A stretch of DNA of 64,000 nt from a virus. Position numbers and translations under genes: made by a program. The DNA lies in IMG/VR virus record IMGVR_UViG_3300011115_000233, positions 1 to 64,000 of that record; one strand, given 5' to 3'. Below are positions 52,419 through 61,874 of this stretch, one piece after another. Numbering within the stretch: the first letter of the stretch is position 1; every line of letters begins with the position of its first letter. Under the pieces are notes generated by a model that did no database searches, was not told where the DNA came from, and saw only the letters and a list, made by a program, of their open reading frames with translations.

Positions 52419-55400
52419 TTAGCGGTTGTCTTCTAACATCCCACGGACATACGGCGCGTATTTATCCGGCACCCGCAGCCCCTGCATAGACCCAGCGCGG
52501 TCTTCTGCACGAGTCTTAAGGCTATCACCGACGTTCTCAAACTCAATCGTATGAATGTAACCCGTCTGTTTGTGCCATTTATCAATATCACGCCAAATGG
52601 CATTGACCTTATCTTGGGCCTGCTCACCAGTGGTGCGGCCAAGGTCGATATCCCGATACGCCTTATCCAGCTTGTCGAGGTAGTCAGATCGTTCCTTTTC
52701 GATCTGTGTGACCACTTTCTTAGCAATGAGGTTGCTCTTCTGCATATCAGCCACGTCGGTACGGCCAAAACCAGCAGCCTGACCGACAAGCAGACCCCAT
52801 GTATACTCCTCCACTGGGGCGACAACATCCTGTGTGGTCGGCGTGACATAACCCTCGGACCCTAAACGCTTCGCTATAAGTACGTTGCGGAATGGAGCAG
52901 GGGTAATGTTCTCAGCAGCCCGCTGCCACTCACCATCGCGCATATATTGCCCACCGCGCACTAAGTTTCGAACCACTGAACCGGTCGCACCGAGAGACAT
53001 CGTGTACCACAACGACCGCAGAGCTTCCTCATCGGTATCCACTGGTGTGTCGTCGCGGAAGAACAGCCCATCAAGACCGACCGATGATCCGAAGTTCAAC
53101 CCCGTAGCAGAAGAAATCGGACCCATCTTAACCGCACGAGTAAGTTCTTGTGCCTGTTCCTTGTCGAGACCCAAATCATTTGCGAGGTCGCTATCGGGAC
53201 CAAAGTATTCTGGCAGGAACTTCTCACGGAACCATAGGTCGAGATTGCGTGAGTTCAGTGGGTTGTATTCGTCATCGTCGTCATCATCACCGAGGCCAGC
53301 CGCTGCAAGAAGCGACGTCATAAGCCCCATCATGAAGCTATAACCGGGCATACCTACAGCACCAGCGAACATCCATGTCATACCGAGAGTGCCGAACAAC
53401 TGCTTAGCTGCGACCTTGCGCTCTGGGTTTGGCATTAGCGATATAGTGCCCAGTGCAGTGCGGGTAAGCATCGACGTTATCTGGATCGGGAAAGACCAGA
53501 ACTGAAGTGCAACACGACCAATCGGCCCCTTCATCGCACGTGGCTTACTGCTCTCAGCGTAGTCAAACATTACTTCAAGCGTCAGGTCAGCGGCGGTATC
53601 CGCAGCAATTGCCATAGCCGTTTTGGGGTCCATGCCACTCTTACGACGCTTAGCGTAGTCCAACTCAAATGCCGACATGTACGCAATTTCACGCGCAATG
53701 CGCTCCGCATGGTGGATACCGCCAGTGAAGAAGTCAAAGCCCCACTTAGCCATTCTCTGTGGGCGGGTCTTATACTTATCGCTAGGCCCTGACTTACGGT
53801 CCACCATCTCACCAGCATAGGTCGTGCCAAGGATGCCGCGCTCTTCAGCATCTTTCCAAGCGTACTGCAACGCGTCACGCATCTCGGGGTCTTTGTTCTC
53901 ATTGATGTACTTACTGTCGCCCATGGTGGGCTGACCCCAGTTAGTGACGACATTCCCACCTTCATCGACCTTAGTGGTACCGAACTTATTACCAATGGTA
54001 GCCATATATCGAGCAGCCACAGCCGCTGTTTGAGGATACCCGTAACGTGCGCCTAAGGCGGGTAATGCAATGGTCGGAAGCTGGAAGAACTGCACCATGG
54101 CTGATTTGAGGGATGTCAGCAGGTAGAAGAACGTCGCCTTGTTTGCCAAGCGTGCCATCGTGTCCAGCTTACCAGTATTTGGGTTGAAAGTTTCAGCTAC
54201 GCGGATAGCCATCTCATCAACATATGGCTGAAGCTGGTCACGATTCGGGTTCTTAGACATGAGGCCATACGCCTCACCAATGGTCCGACGGATATCTGAA
54301 GCATACTTTAAGTGCGTCAGACGGTTAATTGTGGACGTTTGGGTATCTACGTACGCACGTAGCGTATCCGCCGAATAGCCGGAAATATTTTGACGGTGTT
54401 GCCAATTCTCAAGGTTAGAACCCTTGGGAAGTGATGCGACATAAAGCTGAAAGACCATATCCTTGACCATCTTAGCATCAGCCATGCCGCCCTTATCAAT
54501 CTCTATAAGTACGTTCTTCAGAACGGCAGAAGGCTCCGAACGCATGAAGTCAGCTTCCAACCCTTCAATATCTTCGCCGTAGCTAAAGACACTATCATCT
54601 GCCCTAATCTCTTCAGCGCTGCGCTTGTCGCCACGCCGCTGTAGCTCCCTGATCCCGTCCTTAATAAGCTGTTGATAAGCAGCCCCATTTTCAACGCGCT
54701 TAACGTCACGGTTCTTACCCTTACCGATACGCACCCAATAGTTACCGGCACGGAATAGCGGGGCATACGGAGCATTCTTTTTAGCTGCGTCGTACCTTTT
54801 TTTGAGTTCATCGACAGCTTGCTTGATGCGATCCGCAGGCAAACCAGAGCTAGTAATGGTAGCCACCGTAGCGTTATACTCATTCTCGAACGAACGCTCG
54901 TAACCGCCCATCACCATTTCGTATAGGCGCTGGCCCTCACCGTTACCCATCTCAGGGGTACCGAGTTTTTCGTACCTATCGTAAACACGCTTGATTGTAG
55001 CTTTACGGTTGTTAATCCTCTCGTCGGACGCACCTTCCTTGATTAAGTCAATAAGCTTAGGGTCAGCAGCCATTGCGGCTGCGAGTGATGGATGGCGTGG
55101 GTCCACCGAGTTTTCGGTAGAACTATTAATCAAATCAGCTAGTAGGTTGCCACCGTCCTTAAACTTAGCGTTAAACTTGGTGTAGCGCAGGTGGTTATAA
55201 GTTAGGTCCTTAAGCATCTTATTACGGAAGCCATCCATCCGGTTCAGAAGCTCGTTTATATGGCTCAGCTTACGCGCAACAGGCGGCGACAGCTTGCTAA
55301 CCATACGGATAAGGTCCCTACTGTAAGTAAGGTATCCCAGAATGAACCGACGCGATTTGTCCGTCATATTCTTCCAGTTAGAGTCTAGGGCATCAAGCTT

Positions 55401-58400
55401 ACCCGCAATACCCCGAGCTTGGAAAAACATAGCTCCGCCCGTGATATTGATCTCAGCCGCCGTGTGGCTACTCGCCAGTTTCCGCTCCTCGCGCCTTGCG
55501 CTTGCCTCTTGACGCTTATTCTTCTTATTGGCCTTACCAGCCATGTACTTGTTAGGGACCGATGGCATGTACTTTGACATGTCGGGTTGCGGGAATTTGA
55601 TAGCTTCTGAACCCTCAGGTGCCCATGCAGCAAGCCTGCGGGACATGAAGTAGTCCATCCACTCTTGGTCGATCCCAATGCGGCTTGCACGACTAGAAGC
55701 TTCATCGGGGTCCATGGCCATGAGTTCACGGTTGGTGTACAGACCGAGTTCTTTCAGGAACGTCTTAGCCGCATCTGCGGGCACACGAATGCGGTCAAAG
55801 CCCGCCATGTAGCGCAGGCCCTTGATGACCGTGCTTTCGCGGTTTTCGTCTATAACGCGGTCATGAGCCATAGCCAGAATGGAGCGCACTTCGGCGTCGG
55901 AGTAGTCCAGCGTCATACCGATGCGGCGACCGAAGTCCTTGATGACAGCGGCGATCTTAGCCCAGACAGACGCATTTACACGGCCATCTTCCGACTGCTC
56001 TGCGAGCACTTCTTCCAACGCACGCAGGTTAGGGTTGCTATCGTTAGCGTAGACACCGGGATTGTCCGCAAGCCACTGGTCAGCCTGCTCGCGCAGGGTC
56101 TTGTTACCCTTGTAAATCTGGGAGAGAACGTCGTTAAGGCGCGTGTTGAACAGCGCACGGAGGCCAAGGTGGCCCAGTGCCTCATGGTAGATAGCAGAGT
56201 TTGCATCTTCCAGCGTATCGATGTTGCTGGCGATGAAGTAGATTGTGCCATCTGGGGACACAAAAGCAGGCACGCCTCCCATACCATCGCGCTCAAGCGC
56301 ACGGCGCAGCTTCGCCGGAAGCTCGTCAATCGTACCAATAACCTTGGTACCGATCTTAGCGCGCCAGTTCTTCGTGATGCTCTTGATGTGATCTACAAGG
56401 GCATCGACGGCCATACCGGCAGTGGCCTTTCCACTGCGGCTGGCTTGGTAGACATTAGCGCCGATAGCTTCGTCTAGATCGTTCTCGATTTCCTCAAGAG
56501 TTCCGCGCTTAGTGCTAAGCTTAAACTTCAGTGCGTTATACGCAGCCTTAGTGATGGAGGGCTTAACCTGCTCCTCAGTATCTTCATCGAAATACCCCAG
56601 ACCAGCACGGTCGATTTCAGCCTTTAGCTTGGCTTCCTTGTCTTCTGGTGCCTCTTCGAGTTCTCCCTCGGGTGCAGTTTCAACGGGTGCTGGCGCAGCT
56701 TCAGGCGCAGCTTCCGCTACCGCAGGCGCAGCTTCAGGCGCAGCTTCAGGCGCAGCTTCAGGCGCAGCTTCAGGCGCAGCTTCAGGCGCAGCTTCCGCTA
56801 CCGCAGGTGCCCCTTGCAGGCTGCTTGCCCAGCCTGCTCCAGACTTATAGGCTTCAAGGAATGCAGGACCTTGTTTCTCAAGGATCAACTCATCCGGCAG
56901 GAAGTCACGCCCCTGCATTACATCCCGTGCACCCTCAGTGAACATCCCATCATCGAGGCCACGCTGAGCGGCTTCTTGCCGTGCAAATAGCATGGGGTTC
57001 GCCATGATCTCTTCACGTGTCGGCGCTGGTGCGGGCGTCGGTGCAGGTTCTACCGCGACATCTTCGGGTGTAATGTCTGCTACAGTATTAGCAGGTAACG
57101 GAGGTAGCGGAGGTAGCTCTTCCGGCACAGGTGCAGGTGCAATGGTGGGTGCAGGTTCGGGAGCAATACCCAAGTCCTTGGCCGCAGCTTCTGCAACGGA
57201 CGGCACCACACTAGCAGGGTCAGGCTGTACAGCAGCCTTGATAGCATCAGCCACAGGAGCTTTAGCTTGTTCCTCAACGGTTGGACCCGTAGGCGCTGCT
57301 GGCACGGGGGCGACGGTGGGAGCCGCCTTGGTTTCACCGCGCAGAGTTGCACCGCGCTGGAGAACATTGTCGATAGCGTCATAGGGATCAACTCCCTCAA
57401 CTACCATCTTTGCAGCCTGCCTCTTCTGCACATCATTAAGTGCATCGACATTGTAATCTTCGAAGTCGAAGTAGTTGTCGGCAAACACTTTCTCGACGGT
57501 CGGGATAGCAGCCGTGACCTCTTTAGCGGTAGCCTTCTTCAGTGGACGCTGCTGAACTCCTTCGCCCCCAATATCTGGTCCAGCAGTAGTGTCACCAGCT
57601 CCCACTGGTCCAGTGTCAGTTTCCCCAACGCCTCCGGCCACATCAAGGGGTCCTGCCCCCACACCACCAGAAACGCTTGGCTCAGCTCCTCCGGTGTTAG
57701 TTGTATCGTCTGTGCTAGGCTCATTGGTATTCCTCCGCGCTGCCATAAAGTCTTCGACATCTCGCCGTGCTTTTAGGTTAGCTTCGTTTTCGGATAAGCC
57801 TTCGGATTTATACCGTGCAACAGCCTTTTCATAAGCTTCCCCCACGCCACCGGAGGCAGCATCGAACTCGGCATTACGGCGCTCTTCTTCGTCAATCCGC
57901 GCTTGGCGCTCGTCCGTAACTTGCCTACGCCCAGCCATGGCGTCAATACCGCCACCAAAGATACCACCAAGCGTGCCTTCATAAGCAGCCTGTTCAAGCA
58001 CACCCTTCCAAGTGTCGGTCGGGAAGCCAGCGCGCTCTTGAGCGAGGTTCTGTGCAAGCCGTTCCTGCCCAGCCTGAACACCTTCAGGGATACCTTCGAC
58101 AATAGCACCTTCTGCTGTGCGGCGAAAAATACCCTTACCTGCTTCTTCAGCTACTTCCTGCCCTGCTGCCTTCGCAGCCACACGGGCCGCAGCTTGTTCA
58201 GCCAAATCTTTTGCAACCGTACCACCAAGCCACTTACCAAGAGCAGGACCGGCACCAGTTGCGTTAGCGATACCCCCGATGACACCGCCAAGGGCAATCA
58301 TATCAAGGTTCTTGCCGCCGTAGGACTGTGCGTCATCTGCAATCTTTTGAGCCTGTGCATCGGAAAGACCAGCCTGTTTGGCACGTGCAAGCGTAGCGTC

Positions 58401-59057
58401 GTAGATGTCGCCCTTAATCATACCAGCGCCTGAGACGGCACCCACGGCTCCAAGTGCAGCGAGAGGAGCACCAGCGGCAGCGGCAGCGGCAAACGGAGCA
58501 GCAGTACCTAGCAAGTTAGACGCAACGTCAATAGGATGGCGCAAGAACGCCTTACCCGCAGCACCAGCGCTTTCGAAGAAGCCTTCGGCCTTAGCCATTT
58601 CCTCTGCGTCTTTGGCAGTATCTGCACGGGCTTCAGCGGAGCGCATTTCGTCTGCGGCTTTACCAAAGTCAGCAATCCCACGGGACACGGCGTTGTTAGC
58701 ACCGGCAACATCGCTGAAAGTCTTACCGATGGTAGCCACACCCGACATAAGACCAAGCGGAACGTCCGCTATACCCGACAGCACACCCCCAACGACAGGG
58801 ATTTCCTCAATCGGGCTAGGAGCAAACTTCTCCTCTTTTTTCTTCTGTTCAGGTGCGGGAGCAGGCGTAGATGCAGCCTCTACTGGCTTCCAGTTCTTCT
58901 GCTCGTTAGGGTCGCCACCCTTAAAGACATACCCACCCGAAACCGTACCGGGCTTAGGCACAGGGACGGGAGCAATTTCCCAGTTCTTCTGGTCGTTTGG
59001 GTTACCACCTTTAAACCGGTATCCATCGACGACTGCGCCAACCTTAGGTACCGGCAT
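52419..59057 (-). CDS. Giant internal virion protein (polyvalent type) with zincin motif
   Basis: A 2212-residue protein, the largest here, at the end of the leftward late block. It starts MPVPKVGAVVDGYRFKGGNP with two repeats of a GGYxFKGGxPNxQKNW motif. The first 380 residues are Ala/Gly-rich and amphipathic (GGVLSGIADVPLGLMSGVAT). Residues about 700-860 are a Pro/Ala/Glu linker with APEA repeats. Near residue 955 YHEALGHLGLRALF holds an intact HExxH zinc-protease motif. The rest is helical and basic. This build matches phage polyvalent or ejection proteins injected with DNA. The peptidase role is inferred from the motif. Confidence 0.8.
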   Translation of the reverse strand: MPVPKVGAVVDGYRFKGGNPNDQKNWEIAPVPVPKPGTVSGGYVFKGGDPNEQKNWKPVEAASTPAPAPEQKKKEEKFAPSPIEEIPVVGGVLSGIADVPLGLMSGVATIGKTFSDVAGANNAVSRGIADFGKAADEMRSAEARADTAKDAEEMAKAEGFFESAGAAGKAFLRHPIDVASNLLGTAAPFAAAAAAGAPLAALGAVGAVSGAGMIKGDIYDATLARAKQAGLSDAQAQKIADDAQSYGGKNLDMIALGGVIGGIANATGAGPALGKWLGGTVAKDLAEQAAARVAAKAAGQEVAEEAGKGIFRRTAEGAIVEGIPEGVQAGQERLAQNLAQERAGFPTDTWKGVLEQAAYEGTLGGIFGGGIDAMAGRRQVTDERQARIDEEERRNAEFDAASGGVGEAYEKAVARYKSEGLSENEANLKARRDVEDFMAARRNTNEPSTDDTTNTGGAEPSVSGGVGAGPLDVAGGVGETDTGPVGAGDTTAGPDIGGEGVQQRPLKKATAKEVTAAIPTVEKVFADNYFDFEDYNVDALNDVQKRQAAKMVVEGVDPYDAIDNVLQRGATLRGETKAAPTVAPVPAAPTGPTVEEQAKAPVADAIKAAVQPDPASVVPSVAEAAAKDLGIAPEPAPTIAPAPVPEELPPLPPLPANTVADITPEDVAVEPAPTPAPAPTREEIMANPMLFARQEAAQRGLDDGMFTEGARDVMQGRDFLPDELILEKQGPAFLEAYKSGAGWASSLQGAPAVAEAAPEAAPEAAPEAAPEAAPEAAPAVAEAAPEAAPAPVETAPEGELEEAPEDKEAKLKAEIDRAGLGYFDEDTEEQVKPSITKAAYNALKFKLSTKRGTLEEIENDLDEAIGANVYQASRSGKATAGMAVDALVDHIKSITKNWRAKIGTKVIGTIDELPAKLRRALERDGMGGVPAFVSPDGTIYFIASNIDTLEDANSAIYHEALGHLGLRALFNTRLNDVLSQIYKGNKTLREQADQWLADNPGVYANDSNPNLRALEEVLAEQSEDGRVNASVWAKIAAVIKDFGRRIGMTLDYSDAEVRSILAMAHDRVIDENRESTVIKGLRYMAGFDRIRVPADAAKTFLKELGLYTNRELMAMDPDEASSRASRIGIDQEWMDYFMSRRLAAWAPEGSEAIKFPQPDMSKYMPSVPNKYMAGKANKKNKRQEASARREERKLASSHTAAEINITGGAMFFQARGIAGKLDALDSNWKNMTDKSRRFILGYLTYSRDLIRMVSKLSPPVARKLSHINELLNRMDGFRNKMLKDLTYNHLRYTKFNAKFKDGGNLLADLINSSTENSVDPRHPSLAAAMAADPKLIDLIKEGASDERINNRKATIKRVYDRYEKLGTPEMGNGEGQRLYEMVMGGYERSFENEYNATVATITSSGLPADRIKQAVDELKKRYDAAKKNAPYAPLFRAGNYWVRIGKGKNRDVKRVENGAAYQQLIKDGIRELQRRGDKRSAEEIRADDSVFSYGEDIEGLEADFMRSEPSAVLKNVLIEIDKGGMADAKMVKDMVFQLYVASLPKGSNLENWQHRQNISGYSADTLRAYVDTQTSTINRLTHLKYASDIRRTIGEAYGLMSKNPNRDQLQPYVDEMAIRVAETFNPNTGKLDTMARLANKATFFYLLTSLKSAMVQFFQLPTIALPALGARYGYPQTAAVAARYMATIGNKFGTTKVDEGGNVVTNWGQPTMGDSKYINENKDPEMRDALQYAWKDAEERGILGTTYAGEMVDRKSGPSDKYKTRPQRMAKWGFDFFTGGIHHAERIAREIAYMSAFELDYAKRRKSGMDPKTAMAIAADTAADLTLEVMFDYAESSKPRAMKGPIGRVALQFWSFPIQITSMLTRTALGTISLMPNPERKVAAKQLFGTLGMTWMFAGAVGMPGYSFMMGLMTSLLAAAGLGDDDDDDEYNPLNSRNLDLWFREKFLPEYFGPDSDLANDLGLDKEQAQELTRAVKMGPISSATGLNFGSSVGLDGLFFRDDTPVDTDEEALRSLWYTMSLGATGSVVRNLVRGGQYMRDGEWQRAAENITPAPFRNVLIAKRLGSEGYVTPTTQDVVAPVEEYTWGLLVGQAAGFGRTDVADMQKSNLIAKKVVTQIEKERSDYLDKLDKAYRDIDLGRTTGEQAQDKVNAIWRDIDKWHKQTGYIHTIEFENVGDSLKTRAEDRAGSMQGLRVPDKYAPYVRGMLEDNR
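56725..56796 (-). repeat. Tandem 12-base repeat inside the giant virion protein gene
   Basis: Six nearly perfect copies of GGCGCAGCTTCA on the plus strand encode Ala-Ala-Pro-Glu units in the linker of the 52419-59057 protein. Copy number may vary between isolates. Confidence 0.8.
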
Positions 59058-59060
59058 TTA

Positions 59061-60713
59061 CTACCCCCCGTAATTCTGTTCCCAAGGCTTACCGCCCTGT
59101 GCACCTGCACCTGCACCACCAGCACCGCTCTGCGCCATTTTCAGATATATCGCAAGGAGCTGATTTGCACGGTCTTGTAGCATCTTATCCTTAACGGCTT
59201 GATCCGGCTCTTCACGATACTTACCGTTCTGGACCAGTTCCGCTTGGGCAGACTCCCAAGCTTTTCCGACTGCTCCCTTATATATTGCATTTTCTTGTGC
59301 GCTGCTATTGGCCACGGCTGCGTCGTAGCCCTTATTTGCATTATAGACACTAGCGTCATAAGATAGCTTCTGACCACTGCGCTGCGTCTCGTCCTGCATC
59401 TTATTGGTAGCCCAAGAGAGGCCGCGTGTGAGGTCCTTATCCTTAAGGTCGAGTTCCGTCTTTCCAAAGTCGATCATGAACTTAACGCGTTCACGGGCTT
59501 CGGCGTTCTCGATACCTTCGATCTCTGCATACTGGGTAAGCAGCTTATCGGCACGTGCTTCACGATCTTTCTTAGCCTGCCTAGCACCCGGAAGGGCGGC
59601 ACTCGCAGCAGCACCAACAGCCTGCAAGAAGTTCGGTGAATTGGAGCCAGCGATGTTGAACCCAATCTCAGCCAGAGTGGACCACTTGTCGTAGTCCTTT
59701 TCCTTCTTCTGGCTTTCTTCTGACATCTGCTCTTGGACACGTGCCTTCATCTTATCCCGAGCCTCGGTCTTGGGCTTAGGCATAAACTTGTCGTAGAACT
59801 CACCAGCATGTTCATATGCAAGGGGCATCTGGTCTGCAAGCTTACCACCGGGCACATCCATAGGAGCTTGTGGGTTAGCTGCTTGTGCGGGATTAAGAAG
59901 CGTAGGACGACCGGACTTAGCTATCCCCGGACCCGGTTCAATATGCACATGGTCGCCTTCATTAATGACGTCGTACTGCGAACCAAACTGGCCTTTAAGC
60001 TTACTATGCAGCGCAGCCATGCTCATGCCGGGAGGTGGCACAAAGTCACGGGCGTCATCCGTTAGGTGGTAGCTATTCGATGTTCCGCCTACTTCCGCAT
60101 TTTTAGCAGCCGAGCGCTGGCGGCTTGTAACCCCAAGACCGGGAATAGCCTTAGTAGCTGTATCTTCAAAGTAGCTACCAAAACCGCCGCCAGCAAAAGC
60201 AACGATACCGCCATTAGCATAGCTGCCGTTGTCAGGTTCATCGAACATACCTGACGGAATGGGGACATCAGAAAGCCCACCGCCCATAGCATATGGAGGG
60301 ACCATACCACCTTCGGCCATACCCATCGGCGCTTCTTCAGCGGGCATCTCAGGCGCAGCCATCTCAGGTGCGGGCATGTCGGGCATAGGAGCCATCTGCG
60401 CAGCTTCCGGCGTAGCGCCAAGACCAGCAGGAGCACCACCCATAGGAGGAGCACTCATGGGGGCAGGTGGAAGACCACCTTGCGGAGGTGCAGGCGGAGC
60501 GGGGGGTGCAAACGTCTTCTGGGCTACCGTCTGTTGAGGAGCCTGTTCTGCCTGCGCAGCCGACCGCATACGGTCAATAAACATACCCGCCAACGTGCCA
60601 GCCGTGGGGTCAATGATCCCCATCTGCATGGCTTCAGCGATCTTCTGCTTATTGCCCCCATAGTCCTTGGCAATCTGCTCTGGGGACTGAAGGTTGTATG
60701 GCTTAGTTTCCAT
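59061..60713 (-). CDS. Internal virion protein with M15-like peptidase domain
   Basis: A 550-residue protein. N-terminal helices are followed by a Pro/Ala/Met/Gly-rich linker (about residues 70-170). Residues about 200-255 contain NSYHLTDDARDFVPPPG and GDHVHIEPGPG: the S-x-H-x6-D and H-x-H patterns of M15-type D-Ala-D-Ala peptidases, though the usual G-x-A-x-D reads D-D-A-R-D. The C-terminal half is a long charged helical region. It would cut peptidoglycan cross-links during genome ejection. It lies between two other internal virion genes. Confidence 0.75.
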   Translation of the reverse strand: METKPYNLQSPEQIAKDYGGNKQKIAEAMQMGIIDPTAGTLAGMFIDRMRSAAQAEQAPQQTVAQKTFAPPAPPAPPQGGLPPAPMSAPPMGGAPAGLGATPEAAQMAPMPDMPAPEMAAPEMPAEEAPMGMAEGGMVPPYAMGGGLSDVPIPSGMFDEPDNGSYANGGIVAFAGGGFGSYFEDTATKAIPGLGVTSRQRSAAKNAEVGGTSNSYHLTDDARDFVPPPGMSMAALHSKLKGQFGSQYDVINEGDHVHIEPGPGIAKSGRPTLLNPAQAANPQAPMDVPGGKLADQMPLAYEHAGEFYDKFMPKPKTEARDKMKARVQEQMSEESQKKEKDYDKWSTLAEIGFNIAGSNSPNFLQAVGAAASAALPGARQAKKDREARADKLLTQYAEIEGIENAEARERVKFMIDFGKTELDLKDKDLTRGLSWATNKMQDETQRSGQKLSYDASVYNANKGYDAAVANSSAQENAIYKGAVGKAWESAQAELVQNGKYREEPDQAVKDKMLQDRANQLLAIYLKMAQSGAGGAGAGAQGGKPWEQNYGG

Positions 60714-60716
60714 CTA

Positions 60717-61832
60717 CTATGGTCCCCCGAACATTTTAGCAGTGCTGTATATACCAAGCCCCGCACCCATAAGCTGCTGACCGATACCCGGCGCTGGCGC
60801 ACTGGATGTTGCCGTACTGTTTGTAGCCTGCGGCACAGCACCTAGGATGTTCATATACTGCTGAAGCCGCTGGTATGGATCGTTAGCTGCCTTCTGGAAG
60901 TCTGCATAATCAAGATCGCGCTGCTGCTGGTTAAGTGCTTGTTCCTGCGCCGCCGTTGACTGCTGCATCCCAAGGCGCTGGGCATCCGCCTGCTGCTGGG
61001 CCGAACCAATGTTCGATAGTGTCTGAGCCATGTTACCCGCAGCTTCGTAACCCTTAAGGCCAAGCTCAGAACCGAACTGACGAGACTGCTCACTGAGGCG
61101 CTGCTGCTCAAGGTCAGTTTTCTGGTTGGCAAGGGCAGCTTCAAGACCCGACTTGGTCCCTAGCTCCTGCACACCAAGTGCTGCATTAAGATTAGCTTGG
61201 TTAACGTTAAAGCCCGCTGCGCGGTCACGTTCGAACTGCTGCTGCGCATTCTCGTACGCTTCTTGCTGGCCCTTAGCCTGAATGTCACCCATCAAGCGGC
61301 CAAGATCACGCTCACGACCAAGACCGGCAATAAGCTGACGGCTACCACCGTAGGTGCCCTGACGTGCTGCACCCAAGTTCTGCATCAACTGGGTCTGCTG
61401 GGCATCTTCTTGGGCACGACGCTTTTGAACATCCAGAACATTCTGGAAGTAAGGCGACATATACTGCTGGGCTTGGTCGTTACCGAACTTCTCAGCTTGG
61501 TTCATCTGGTACATGTTAAGGTTCGGGTTTTGAACCGTCTGCATGTTGAACTGCGTAGGGTCGTAGTTACCAGCATTGAGCGCCCCAACCCCAGCCTGAT
61601 TTGCTAGGTTGGTAGCCGAACCAAACTGGCCCGGTGTCTGCATTCCAGCGACTTCGCCCTGAAGCTTCTTCTGCTGGTCTGTGAACCCTTCTAGACGATC
61701 ACGGTCATAGATAGGCGTTGGGGCCGTGAGCAGCCCCTGCGCAGTCTGCATCGCAGTGTTATAATATGGAAGCTGTGCCGCACCGATGTTCGATGTGGTC
61801 TGCGTTATCTGTTGTACTTGTGGCTTACCCAT
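60717..61832 (-). CDS. Gln-rich internal virion/ejection-type protein
   Basis: A 371-residue protein, about one-sixth Gln, with a long helical middle (QYMSPYFQNVLDVQKRRAQE, then NAQQQFERDRAAGFNVNQAN). The segment ARQGTYGGSRQLIAGLG is a recognised landmark in similar proteins of aquatic podoviruses, which follow the M15- or lysozyme-bearing ejection proteins. No enzyme motif. Probably a component of the ejected core. The upstream gene is 42 bases away. Confidence 0.7.
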   Translation of the reverse strand: MGKPQVQQITQTTSNIGAAQLPYYNTAMQTAQGLLTAPTPIYDRDRLEGFTDQQKKLQGEVAGMQTPGQFGSATNLANQAGVGALNAGNYDPTQFNMQTVQNPNLNMYQMNQAEKFGNDQAQQYMSPYFQNVLDVQKRRAQEDAQQTQLMQNLGAARQGTYGGSRQLIAGLGRERDLGRLMGDIQAKGQQEAYENAQQQFERDRAAGFNVNQANLNAALGVQELGTKSGLEAALANQKTDLEQQRLSEQSRQFGSELGLKGYEAAGNMAQTLSNIGSAQQQADAQRLGMQQSTAAQEQALNQQQRDLDYADFQKAANDPYQRLQQYMNILGAVPQATNSTATSSAPAPGIGQQLMGAGLGIYSTAKMFGGP

Positions 61833-61874
61833 TACAAACCCCTACCATATGAGCGATAACGCGTCACTTACAAA

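Noticed and set aside
55665-56477. Plus-strand 270-codon frame
   Set aside because: Antisense to the giant virion protein gene; long frame reflects its codon bias.
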